Source of the DNA: Holophagales bacterium | GTDB taxonomy: Bacteria > Acidobacteriota > Thermoanaerobaculia > Multivoradales > Multivoraceae | Assembly (NCBI GenBank): GCA_009837885.1 | Contig: VXSP01000025.1 | Span: 1-64,000, forward strand | Reading direction: 5' to 3' | Length of the DNA: 64,000 nt | The notes under the pieces: model-generated | Seen by the model: the letters and a program-made list of their open reading frames with translations, nothing else | Told to the model about the DNA's origin: nothing | The model's database searches: none | In this document: positions 32,493-41,878 of the stretch, piece by piece | Position numbering within the stretch: the first letter of the stretch is position 1 | How the letters are laid out: every line of letters starts with the position of its first letter | Position numbers and translations under genes: made by a program

Positions 32493-33935
32493 GTGGGTCC
32501 GGTGGACTTCAGCCTCTACGACTTCGATCCTGCTATCTACGACGAGATGTTCGTCGCGGAGGGGGAGCCGCGCGAGCATTGCCGGGCAGTCGTCGAGGCG
32601 CTCAGGGAACTGCCCGACGACGACCTGAACACGATTCAGGAACGGGTGACGCGCTCGTTTTCCCAGGAGGGGATCACCTTCACCGTCTACGGCGACGAGG
32701 AGGCGGAGGAGCGGATCATCCCGATCGACTGCGTACCGCGGCTGGTCGCCCTGACGGAATGGCGGGAACTGGAAGCCGGCCTGGTGCAGCGGATCCGGAC
32801 CCTCAACCTGTTCCTCGCCGACGTCTACGGCGACTGCCGCGTCGTCAGGGACGGCGTGATTCCCGCCGACGTCATTCTCGGCTGCCCGCAGTACCGGCTG
32901 GCGATGCGCGGCGTCAGCGTGCCCAACGACGTCTGGGTGACGATCTGCGGCACGGACATCGTGCGCACGCACGAGGGCTTCATGGTGCTGGAGGACAACC
33001 TGCGCGTGCCCTCGGGCGTGTCCTACATGATCGCCAATCGCAAGGCGGTCAAGGCCGGCCTGCGTCTGCTCTACCGTCGTTCCCGGGTTCAGGACGTCGA
33101 GCAGTACGGGAGCCTGCTGCGGCAGACGCTCTGCGAGCTGTCGCCCGGCGGCCGGCCGGATCCGTGCCTGGCGCTGCTCACTCCCGGCACCTACAACTCG
33201 GCGTTCTACGAGCACATGTTCCTGGCTCACGAGATCGGCGCCGAGCTCGTCGAAGGGCAGGACCTGCTGGTCAACGACGGATTCGTCTACATGCGCACGA
33301 CCTCCGGCCTCCGGCGGGTCGACGTGATCTATCGCCGCGTGGACGACGACTTCCTCGACCCGCTCGTCTTCCGCGAGGACTCCCTCCTGGGCGTTCCGGG
33401 TCTGATGAACGCGTTCAAGCGCGGCAACGTGGCCCTGGCCAACGCGCCGGGGACGGGCGTGGCCGACGACAAGAGCGTCTACGCCTACGTGCCGGACATG
33501 GTGCGCTACTACCTGAGCGAGGAGCCGCTGCTCCAGAACGTCGACACCCGCCTCTGCCGGCGGCCCGAGGATCTCGAGTACACGCTGGACAATCTGGACC
33601 GCCTGGTGGTCAAGCGGGTCGGCGAGTCGGGCGGATACGGCATGCTGGTCGGTCCGCACTCGACGCCGGAGGAGCGGGACGAGTACGCGAAGACGCTCCG
33701 GGCCGATCCCGCGGACTTCATTTCGCAGCCCACCCTGGCGCTGTCGCGATCGCCCTGCCTGATCGACGGCCACGCGGAGCCGCGTCACGTCGATCTCCGG
33801 CCCTTCGTGCTGACCGGGAACGAGACGCGCATCGTGCCCGGGGCGTTCTGCCGGGTCGCACTGCGAAGGGGCAGCCTGGTCGTGAACTCGAGCCAGGGCG
33901 GCGGCGGCAAGGACCTCTGGGTAGTGGACCTCTGA
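32493..33935 (+). CDS. Circularly permuted ATP-grasp protein (DUF404/DUF407 type)
   Basis: 480 residues from a GTG at 32493 (a second GTG at 32502 is equally possible). It matches the circularly permuted ATP-grasp type 2 family. Typical strings are FTVYGDEEAEERIIPIDCVPR, LNLFLADVYGDCRVVRDGVIP, THEGFMVLEDNLRVPSGVSY, LVVKRVGESGGYGMLVGP, and the ending PFVLTGNETRIVPGAFCRVA then SSQGGGGKDLWVV. Such enzymes are predicted to form amide or peptide bonds using ATP. They occur in a conserved trio with alpha-E and transglutaminase-like proteins, as here. The product is unknown. It is first gene of a long coupled operon. Confidence 0.9.
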   Translation: MGPVDFSLYDFDPAIYDEMFVAEGEPREHCRAVVEALRELPDDDLNTIQERVTRSFSQEGITFTVYGDEEAEERIIPIDCVPRLVALTEWRELEAGLVQRIRTLNLFLADVYGDCRVVRDGVIPADVILGCPQYRLAMRGVSVPNDVWVTICGTDIVRTHEGFMVLEDNLRVPSGVSYMIANRKAVKAGLRLLYRRSRVQDVEQYGSLLRQTLCELSPGGRPDPCLALLTPGTYNSAFYEHMFLAHEIGAELVEGQDLLVNDGFVYMRTTSGLRRVDVIYRRVDDDFLDPLVFREDSLLGVPGLMNAFKRGNVALANAPGTGVADDKSVYAYVPDMVRYYLSEEPLLQNVDTRLCRRPEDLEYTLDNLDRLVVKRVGESGGYGMLVGPHSTPEERDEYAKTLRADPADFISQPTLALSRSPCLIDGHAEPRHVDLRPFVLTGNETRIVPGAFCRVALRRGSLVVNSSQGGGGKDLWVVDL

Positions 33936-34897
33936 TGCTCGCACGCAGCGCCCAGGGGGTGTACTGGATGGCCCGCTACCTGGCCAGGGCCGGCTATCTG
34001 AGCCGCCTCCTGGAGTTGCAGGTGCAGTTTCTGGTCGACCGCCCGGTCGAGGAGATCCACTTCGGATGGAAGCGGATCTACCAGTGCATGAAGCGGTTTC
34101 CGCCGCCGGGCGAGCAGTTCCTGCCGGAGACGGACGAGTTCGCCCTGGCGGACGCCTTCACCCTGGCTGACGACCTGACCTTCGAGCGTTCGAATCCCGA
34201 TTCGGTGTGGAGCGCCATCGCCAGCGGACGCGAGAACGCCCGCCAGATGCGTCACTGCATCAGCGGCGAGATGTGGACCTGCCTGAACGCCGCCTGGCTG
34301 CGGATTCGGGATCTCGGGGCCGTCGATATCTGGAGGACGCCGGAGGTCTTCTACGCAAAGACCCGCAGCGAGATCCACAACTTCGTCGGGGTCGCGGACG
34401 CGACGATGTACCGCGGCGCCGCCTGGCGGTTCATGCGCCTCGGCCGGGCCATCGAGCGCGCGCAGCTCGCGGTGTCCCTGCTGCTGGCACAGATCGACCT
34501 CAGCCGGCAGACGGAGCGGCGAACCCTGGGCTGGGCGAGCATGCTGCGTACCCACCATGCCCTGGAGGCTTACGGGCGCGTCCACGGGATCGAGATGAAG
34601 CCGGAGCGGGTGCTGGACCTGCTGGTCGCCGATCCGTCCCTGCCCGGCTCCGTGCTCGCCACGGTGCAGGCCGCGGCGACGGAACTCGAGGGCCTCGACG
34701 CCGGACCCGGAGTCGAAGCGGACGCCGCCGCCCGGCGGTTGGCCGGGCGGGCCGAGGCGATCATCCTCTACGATTGGCCGGAAGCGTCAGCGCCCGAGGA
34801 ACTGCTCAAACAGGTCAACCAGTCCGCCCGCGGTCTGCACGACGCCGCGCTCGGCGCCTTCGTCGACTACGCGATCGAGGATTCTCCGCTGCGGTGA
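33935..34897 (+). CDS. Alpha-E domain protein
   Basis: 320 residues, all helical, matching the alpha-E (DUF403) family: MLARSAQGVYWMARYLARAG, DNxTF-like ADDLTFERSNPDSVWSAIAS, ENARQMRHCISGEMWTCLN, AWRFMRLGRAIERAQLAVSL, and MLRTHHALEAYGRVHG. No enzymatic activity is established. It is the constant partner of the ATP-grasp and transglutaminase-like proteins, possibly as a scaffold. The ATG overlaps the preceding TGA by one base, and the stop overlaps the next GTG (GTGA). Confidence 0.9.
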   Translation: MLARSAQGVYWMARYLARAGYLSRLLELQVQFLVDRPVEEIHFGWKRIYQCMKRFPPPGEQFLPETDEFALADAFTLADDLTFERSNPDSVWSAIASGRENARQMRHCISGEMWTCLNAAWLRIRDLGAVDIWRTPEVFYAKTRSEIHNFVGVADATMYRGAAWRFMRLGRAIERAQLAVSLLLAQIDLSRQTERRTLGWASMLRTHHALEAYGRVHGIEMKPERVLDLLVADPSLPGSVLATVQAAATELEGLDAGPGVEADAAARRLAGRAEAIILYDWPEASAPEELLKQVNQSARGLHDAALGAFVDYAIEDSPLR

Positions 34898-35802
34898 CAC
34901 CCACCCGCCCGCACCGTTACGACGTCGAGCATCGGACGAGCTACGAGTACTCGGACAGCGTCCGCGGCTGTGTTCTCGTGCTCTGCCTGCAGCCGGCCCC
35001 GACATCGGGCCAGAGGGTGCGGCGCTTCGAGATCGAGACGATCCCGGCCGCGTCCCTGAGTCCGGAGCAGGACTGCTTTGGCAACCGCCGCCACGTTCTC
35101 AACGTCCATCGGCGGCACGAGGAGCTCGTGATCACGTCCCGGTTCCGGGCGGAACTCGTCGTGGCGGCGAGCCTGGACCCGGCCGGCGACTGGGAGGAAC
35201 TGCGAAGCGTCGGCGAGTGTCCCGAGTACTGGCACTTCCTCGAACCCAGCGTTCTCGCGCGGCCTTCCCCGGCGCTCGAGCAGTTCGTCCGCAGCGAGGG
35301 GTTCCGTCCGGCAGAAGATCCGATGGAGAGTCTGGTCCGCCTCTCCGACGGGATCCGCGAGCGCTTCGAGTACGAGCCGGGCAGCACCGCGGCCGATTCA
35401 CCCATCGAGCACCTGCTGGAGTCGGGTCGGGGCGTGTGTCAGGACTACGCCCACCTGATGATCGCGATCGCCCGTTCCTGGGGCATCCCCTCCCGCTACG
35501 TGTCCGGCTATCTCCACAACACGGGCCAGGCCGGCGAGCGAGTGATGGCGGGCGCCAGTCACGCGTGGGTAGAATGCTGGCTGCCGGGGGCCGGCTGGGT
35601 CGGCTTCGATCCAACAAACACGACCTTCAGCGATCAGCGGCACATTCGCGTGGCCGCTGGCCGGGACTATGCCGACGTCTCTCCCACACGGGGGGTGTTT
35701 CAGGGTGCCGGAGATGCGAGAATCGCGGTGGATGTGATAGTGAATGCAGTTGATCAGACGCGACTTGGCGGAAGAAACGGCAACGGGAGGCAGAGAGTAT
35801 GA
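34894..35802 (+). CDS. Transglutaminase-like cysteine protease/amidase
   Basis: 302 residues from a GTG at 34894 overlapping the alpha-E stop. An N-terminal beta domain typical of bacterial transglutaminase-like proteins (YDVEHRTSYEYSDSVRGCVL) precedes the papain-like fold. The catalytic triad is intact: Cys182 (GRGVCQDYAH), His223 (GASHAWVE) and Asp239 (GFDPTN). There is no signal peptide, so it is probably cytoplasmic. With the ATP-grasp and alpha-E genes it forms a trio thought to make and/or cleave an unknown peptide-like product. It overlaps the STAS gene by 4 bp, tying the trio to the signalling genes that follow. Confidence 0.9.
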   Translation: MTPTRPHRYDVEHRTSYEYSDSVRGCVLVLCLQPAPTSGQRVRRFEIETIPAASLSPEQDCFGNRRHVLNVHRRHEELVITSRFRAELVVAASLDPAGDWEELRSVGECPEYWHFLEPSVLARPSPALEQFVRSEGFRPAEDPMESLVRLSDGIRERFEYEPGSTAADSPIEHLLESGRGVCQDYAHLMIAIARSWGIPSRYVSGYLHNTGQAGERVMAGASHAWVECWLPGAGWVGFDPTNTTFSDQRHIRVAAGRDYADVSPTRGVFQGAGDARIAVDVIVNAVDQTRLGGRNGNGRQRV

Positions 35803-36134
35803 ACGTCCAGGTGGAGAATCACGACAAGGTTCTTGTAGCCAAAGTCGAGGGCCGGGTCGACAGCTCGAACTCCCAGGACTTTGAACGCCAGTTGCAGGGG
35901 GCGATCGGTGAGGACGTGAAGGCCGTGGTCATCGACCTCGGTCAGCTCGCCTACATCAGCAGCGCCGGCCTGAGGGTCGTCCTGCTGGTCGCCAAGACCC
36001 TCGGCCAGCGCAACGTGAGCATCTCTCTCTGCGCGTTGAGCGATCCCGTTCAGTCGGTGTTCGAGATCAGCGGCTTCAACCGCATCATCCAGATCTACGA
36101 CACGCAGGCCGACGCCCTGGCGGCCGCGGGGTAG
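35799..36134 (+). CDS. STAS-domain anti-sigma factor antagonist (SpoIIAA/RsbV-like)
   Basis: 111 residues, a complete STAS fold. The phosphorylatable site is in QLAYISSAGLRVVLLVAKTL (Ser54/Ser55). In partner switching the unphosphorylated STAS protein binds the RsbW-type kinase and frees its other partner; the PP2C phosphatase reactivates it. Both the phosphatase (36164) and the kinase (37333) follow in the operon. The start overlaps the transglutaminase gene (ATGA). Confidence 0.92.
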   Translation: MNVQVENHDKVLVAKVEGRVDSSNSQDFERQLQGAIGEDVKAVVIDLGQLAYISSAGLRVVLLVAKTLGQRNVSISLCALSDPVQSVFEISGFNRIIQIYDTQADALAAAG

Positions 36135-36163
36135 AGCTTCGAGCGCTGAAGGGGTAAGTCCAG

Positions 36164-37336
36164 GTGGGCGATCGGGACAGGCCCGACTACAAGATCCTGG
36201 TCGTCGACGACGAGCCGGATCTTGAGCGTCTGGTTCGCCAGCGCATGCGGCGCCAGATTCGCAAGGGCAAGTACGGCTTCGAGTTCGCCGGCAACGGCGT
36301 CGAGGCGCTGGAGGTCCTGACCGAGAAGAAGGACATCGACATCGTTCTCTCGGACATCAACATGCCGAAGATGGACGGTCTGACCCTGTTGCAGCAGATC
36401 CCGGAGGTGAACTCGGATCTCCGCTCGGTCATCGTCTCGGCCTACGGGGACATGGAGAACATCCGCACCGCCATGAACCGCGGCGCCTTCGACTTCGTCA
36501 CCAAACCGATCGATTTCACCGACCTCGAGGTCACGATCGAGCGGACGTTGCGACATCTCGACGAGTGGCGCGCCGCGCTCGCCTCGCGGGACAAGCTGGT
36601 GGCGATACAGAACGAGCTCGATGTCGCGACGAAGATCCAGCAGTCGATCCTGCCGGACAAGTTCCCTCACGTGGACGGGTGTGAGGTCTACGGTTGCATG
36701 CACGCGGCGCGCAACGTCGGGGGAGACTTCTTCGACGTGATCAACCTCGATGCGGGACGGATCGGGCTTGCGGTAGCCGACGTGTCGGACAAGGGCGTGC
36801 CGGCGGCCCTGTTCATGATGTCGAGCCGGACGCTGCTCAAGGGGGCGGCGGTCGGCGTCGAGGATCCGGGGGCGGTCCTCCGGGAAGTGAACGACCTGCT
36901 CAACGAGACGAACGACGCGGCGATGTTCGTCACCGTGTTCTACGGCGTCTACGATCCCTCGACCAGGGAGCTCACCTTTTCCAACGGCGGCCACAATCCT
37001 CCGCTGGTGGTTCACCCCGACGGGAGTTCGGAGGAACTCGAACTGACGGGCGGCCTCGCCCTCGGGGCGATTCCGGGCTTCGAGTACGGGCAGGCCAGGA
37101 TCAGGCTGAGCCCGGGCGACCTCGTCGTCTTCTTCACGGACGGAGTCACGGAGGCGATCAACGTGTCGAACGAGGAGTTCGGCCTCGAGTCGCTTCAGAG
37201 CCTGTTCGGCGACGGCCGGACTCCCGCCGCCCGGGAAGCCGCCGAGATGATCCTGCAGGCCGTGCAGGACTTCGCCGGCGAAGCGCCGCAGTTCGACGAC
37301 CTCACTTGCATGACCCTGCGTGTCGCCGACGAGTGA
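36164..37336 (+). CDS. Response regulator with SpoIIE/RsbU-type PP2C phosphatase
   Basis: 390 residues from a GTG at 36164. The receiver domain (residues ~8-130) has the acidic pair in VVDDEPD, phospho-acceptor Asp64 (VLSDINMPKMDG) and Lys114 (FVTKPID). A short linker with the IQQSILP motif leads to a SpoIIE-type PP2C domain. Its metal-binding acids are in NVGGDFFDV, VADVSDKGVPAALFM and FFTDGVTEA. It should dephosphorylate the upstream STAS protein when its receiver is phosphorylated, probably by the histidine kinase at 38981. It is the only gene in this stretch with a real gap (29 bp) before it. Confidence 0.92.
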   Translation: MGDRDRPDYKILVVDDEPDLERLVRQRMRRQIRKGKYGFEFAGNGVEALEVLTEKKDIDIVLSDINMPKMDGLTLLQQIPEVNSDLRSVIVSAYGDMENIRTAMNRGAFDFVTKPIDFTDLEVTIERTLRHLDEWRAALASRDKLVAIQNELDVATKIQQSILPDKFPHVDGCEVYGCMHAARNVGGDFFDVINLDAGRIGLAVADVSDKGVPAALFMMSSRTLLKGAAVGVEDPGAVLREVNDLLNETNDAAMFVTVFYGVYDPSTRELTFSNGGHNPPLVVHPDGSSEELELTGGLALGAIPGFEYGQARIRLSPGDLVVFFTDGVTEAINVSNEEFGLESLQSLFGDGRTPAAREAAEMILQAVQDFAGEAPQFDDLTCMTLRVADE

Positions 37337-37752
37337 GCGCTACCCTCCAGCTCCGCATCCCGAACCGGATCGAGGAACTCTCGGGTGTCTCGGAGGCGGT
37401 GGAGACGCTCGGGCAGGAGGAGCGTTGGGAGCAGGACGTGACCTACGCGATCGTGCTCAGCCTGGAGGAGGTGGCGACGAACGTCGTGCGTCACGGTGGC
37501 GGTGAGCCCGGCAGCGGCGAGATCGAGATCGAGGTCACATCGAGCGACGACGAGGTCCGGGTCGAGGTTCGCGATGGAGGAAGGGCATTCGACCCCTTCC
37601 ATGAGGCTCCCGAACCGGACCTCGACGCGGGGGTCGAGGAGCGGAAGATCGGCGGTCTGGGAGTCCATTTCGTGAAGGTGCTCATGGACGAGACTGCCTA
37701 TAGCCGCGAGGGCGGCCGCAACCACGTGACAATGGTCAAGCGCCGGAGTTGA
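37333..37752 (+). CDS. RsbW/SpoIIAB-like serine kinase (HATPase anti-sigma)
   Basis: 139 residues from a GTG at 37333 overlapping the previous stop (GTGA). The GHKL ATPase fold shows the N-box SLEEVATNVVRHG, VRDGGRAFDPF as the G1 region, and the glycine-rich lid GGLGVHFVKVLMDETAYSR. RsbW proteins phosphorylate STAS antagonists and sequester a sigma factor or other target. No sigma factor gene is adjacent, so the regulated target is unknown. Confidence 0.88.
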   Translation: MSATLQLRIPNRIEELSGVSEAVETLGQEERWEQDVTYAIVLSLEEVATNVVRHGGGEPGSGEIEIEVTSSDDEVRVEVRDGGRAFDPFHEAPEPDLDAGVEERKIGGLGVHFVKVLMDETAYSREGGRNHVTMVKRRS

Positions 37753-38984
37753 ACCGCGGCGCGGGACTGCTGAGAGCGATGCGCGCACGTGCTGCCCGGA
37801 CAGCTCTGACCGCGTCAGCCTGGGCCGCGGCGGCGGCGTTGCTTGGCGTGGCGCCGTCGGCGGCCCAGCCGGCTGAACCGGAAGGGGCGCCTGGGGTCAG
37901 TGCCGAGCTCATTCTGTTCGGCCAGTCCGCCGCCTTCAGTGGCCCGGCCGCCGAACTCGGCAGGGGGATGCGGCTCGGCATCCAGGCGGCGTTCAAGGAG
38001 GCCAACGATGCCGGCGGCGTGCACGGCCGGCGCCTGGAACTCGTCACGGTGGATGACGGCTACGAGCCCGAGGCCGCGATCACCAACACGCGCCGCCTGA
38101 TCGAGGACGAGGGTGTGTTCGCGCTGGTCGGCGGCGTCGGCACGCCGACTTCCCGCTCCGCGGTGCCGGTAGCCGAAGAGGCGGGTGTGCCGTACATCGC
38201 TCCGTTCACGGGCGCGGGCTTTCTCCGCAACGAACCGCACGTGATCAACCTCCGCGCTTCCTATGCCCAGGAGACGGAGGAGATGGTGGAGCGGCTGACC
38301 AGGGATCTCGGCATCGAGCGGATCGCGGTCGTCATTCAGAACGACTCCTTCGGACGTGCCGGCCTGGCGGGCGTTCGTGCCGCGTTCGACAGGCGGGGCA
38401 TGGAGGCGGTCGCGATCGGCGTCTATCCACGCAACACGACCGCCGTCAAGACGGCCATCGTCGACATCGAGGTGGGACGGCCCGAGGCCGTCATCATCGT
38501 GGGGGCCTACCAGCCGGTGGCCAGCCTGATCGCGTGGGCCCGGCACATAGGCCTGGATCCGGTCTTCATGACCCTGTCCTTCGTGGGCAGCAACGCCCTC
38601 GCGGAAGAACTCGGTCCACGCGGCGCCGGCGTCTACGTCACCCAGGTCGTGCCGTTTCCGAGCGCGCGGAACTCGAGAGTCGCCACCGCCTACCGGCGCG
38701 CGCTGCGCGCCCATACCCCCGGCGCCGAGCCCGGTTTCGTCTCGTTCGAGGGCTACCTTGCGGGACGGCTCGTGATCGAGGCTCTCGAGCGCTGCGGGAC
38801 GATGGTCGATCGCGACCGCTTCATCGAGGTTCTCCGCAGCGCCGGCTCGATCGACCTGAACGGCTTTCGGCTGGCCTTCGGTGAGGACGACAACCAGGGG
38901 TCGGACGCCGTGTTCCTGACCGTGATCGACGAACGGGGCCGGTATCGGCCCGCGACGCGTCTCGAGGCCGCGGTGAGCCAATGA
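37749..38984 (+). CDS. Periplasmic ligand-binding protein (type I, LivJ/ABC substrate-binding-like)
   Basis: 411 residues if translation starts at the TTG at 37749 overlapping the kinase stop; an ATG at 37779 gives a cleaner signal peptide. Signal: RTALTASAWAAAAALLGVAPS. The mature part is a Leu/Ile/Val-binding-type fold: LILFGQSAAFSGPAAELGRG, MRLGIQAAFKEANDAGGVHG, EDEGVFALVGGVGTPTSRSA, ERIAVVIQNDSFGRAGLAGV. No transporter permease is present; the next gene, overlapping by 4 bp, is a membrane histidine kinase. By analogy with LuxP/LuxQ-type sensing, it likely presents an unidentified small ligand to the kinase. This is inference. Confidence 0.87.
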   Translation: MNRGAGLLRAMRARAARTALTASAWAAAAALLGVAPSAAQPAEPEGAPGVSAELILFGQSAAFSGPAAELGRGMRLGIQAAFKEANDAGGVHGRRLELVTVDDGYEPEAAITNTRRLIEDEGVFALVGGVGTPTSRSAVPVAEEAGVPYIAPFTGAGFLRNEPHVINLRASYAQETEEMVERLTRDLGIERIAVVIQNDSFGRAGLAGVRAAFDRRGMEAVAIGVYPRNTTAVKTAIVDIEVGRPEAVIIVGAYQPVASLIAWARHIGLDPVFMTLSFVGSNALAEELGPRGAGVYVTQVVPFPSARNSRVATAYRRALRAHTPGAEPGFVSFEGYLAGRLVIEALERCGTMVDRDRFIEVLRSAGSIDLNGFRLAFGEDDNQGSDAVFLTVIDERGRYRPATRLEAAVSQ

Positions 38985-41133
38985 TCACGTGGTTCCGACG
39001 ACTGGCCGAGGCCCGTTACAGGATCGCCGCGCAGCTCTACGTTGGCATCGGCGGCGCGGCCGCCTTGACGCTGGCGGCCAGTCTGGTGGCGCTGTTCGCC
39101 TTCGCTCAGGTCGGCGATTCACAGAACCGGGTCACCCAGGGAACGGTGCCTGAACTGGCGGCGGCGTTCGGCGTCGCCCAGGGCAGCGGAACGCTGGTGG
39201 CGGCGGGCCCCAGGCTGACCGCGACGGCGAACCCGGACGAACTGACCCGCGCCGGCGTCGAGATCGCGCCGGCGCAGCGGGCCTTCGAGGCCCAGCTTGA
39301 GGACCTGATGAGCCGGGGGATGGAGTCCGGCGAGTCGCTTGGAGGCGACGCGGAGATCGTGAGCATTCAGGCGCGTGGCGGAGAGCTCATCGGGAACATC
39401 GCGGCGATCCAGGAGTCGGTTTCCGAGGGCTTCGAACTGAGCGCGGAGAGTGAGGCGCTTCGGTCGGAACTGGAGTCGCTACACAGCCGGATCGAGGCGC
39501 TTCTGGTGCCTGCTCTCGACAATCAGCTCTTCTACGCGATGACCGGCTTTCGCTCGTTCGAGCTTGCCCCCGCGTCCCGTGAGGTCCACTTCTCTGAACC
39601 GGAGATCGACCGCTACCGGGTGCTGGTGGGCCTTCAGCAGGACGTCACGATCATCGATCAGCTCCTCAACAGTCTGGCGGTGCTGACCGACCGGCCGCTG
39701 ATCGAGCCGGTCGAGGAGCGGTACGAGTCGGCGGCGACGAGCATCGAGCGCGCCCTCAGCGCGATCGACGAAACCGCGACCTCGGACCGGTTGCAGGCGC
39801 TCTTCGGTGAGATGCTGGCGAAGAGTCGTACCGCCTTCGACCTGAGACGACAGGAAGTCGACGTGCTCGACCGGCAGCAGGCGCTGCTGGAGGAGAACCA
39901 GAACCTCGCCGTCGAACTCGGTGGCGACGTCCAGAGCCTGGTCGCCGCTTCCCGGGCCCGGACCGATGCCGCGACGGATGCCGCGTCCCAGGCCATCAGA
40001 ACGGGCCGCGCACTGCTCCTCGCGCTCAACGTCCTGAGCATCGCCGGGGCGGTCTTCATTGGCTGGCTGTTCGTCGGACGGCTGCTGGTGCGCCGGTTCG
40101 AGGCGCTCTCGAGCAGCATGCGGGAGATGGCGGGAGGCAACCTGGAAGCCGAGATCGGGATCGGCGGCAAGGACGAGGTAGCGGACATGGCGGCTGCCCT
40201 CGAGGTCTTCCGCCGTCACGCGCTGGAAGTGCAGCGGCTGAACCTGGTCGAGAAGCTGGCGGACGAACTGAAGGAGAAGAACGAGGAACTGGAGGTCGTG
40301 CTGGTCGACCTGCAGAAGGCCCAGGACCAGATCGTGATGCGCGAGAAGCTCGCGGCGCTGGGCGAACTCACGGCCGGAGTCGCCCACGAGATAAAGAACC
40401 CTCTCAACTTCGTCAAGAACTTCTCGGAAGTCTCCTCGGAACTCCTCGAGGAGGTCGAGGAGATCATGAAGGAGAACGAGGACGGCAGCCTGAGCGAGGA
40501 CCAGCGGGAGGAGATCGGGGAGATCTTCGAGGACCTCGGCGGCAACCTGAAGCTGATCCAGAACCACGGCGAGCGCGCCAACCGGATCGTCACCGACATG
40601 CTGAAGATGGGCCGGGGCGCTGCCGGTCGCGAGGAGGCCGACATCAACCGCCTGGTCGACGAGCACATCGGGCTCGCGTACCACAGCGCCCGGGCGTCCG
40701 ACTCGGAGTTCAACCTGACCATCGAGAAGGACTTCGACCCGGAGCTGGGCACCCTCGAAGTCGTGTCCCAGGACGTCGGTCGGGTGTTCCTCAATCTGGT
40801 CGGCAACGCCTGCTACGCCACCAACGAGAAGCGGCTCACCACGGACGACGAGTCCTACGAGCCGACCCTCACGGTGACGACGCGGCGAATGGACGACGGC
40901 GTCGAGGTCCGGATCCGCGACAACGGCGACGGAATCCCGCAGGACATCGTGGACAAGATCTTCAACCCCTTCTTCACGACCAAGCCGACCGACCAGGGCA
41001 CGGGCCTCGGTCTGGCGCTCTCGGCCGACATCGTGCGCGAGCACGGCGGCATGATCCGCGTCGATACGGTGCCGGGCGAGTTCACGGAGATGATCGTCGA
41101 GCTGTCCGCGGCGCCTCCCGACATCGAGCTGCC

Positions 41134-41137
<4 letters not shown>
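38981..41137 (+). CDS. Membrane sensor histidine kinase with large periplasmic helical sensor
   Basis: 718 residues. One helix near the N-terminus ([20 protein letters not shown]), a roughly 290-residue, mainly helical periplasmic region, then a second helix ([20 protein letters not shown]). A HAMP domain follows ([20 protein letters not shown]), then a coiled coil (about 415-450). The dimerisation domain carries His469 ([16 protein letters not shown]). The HATPase domain has N-box [14 protein letters not shown]1 IRDNGDGIP, and [19 protein letters not shown]. No own receiver domain. Its likely partner is the REC-SpoIIE phosphatase encoded 1.6 kb upstream in the operon. The stop overlaps the next gene (GTGA). 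Confidence 0.9.
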
Positions 41138-41874
<737 letters not shown>

Positions 41875-41878
41875 GACG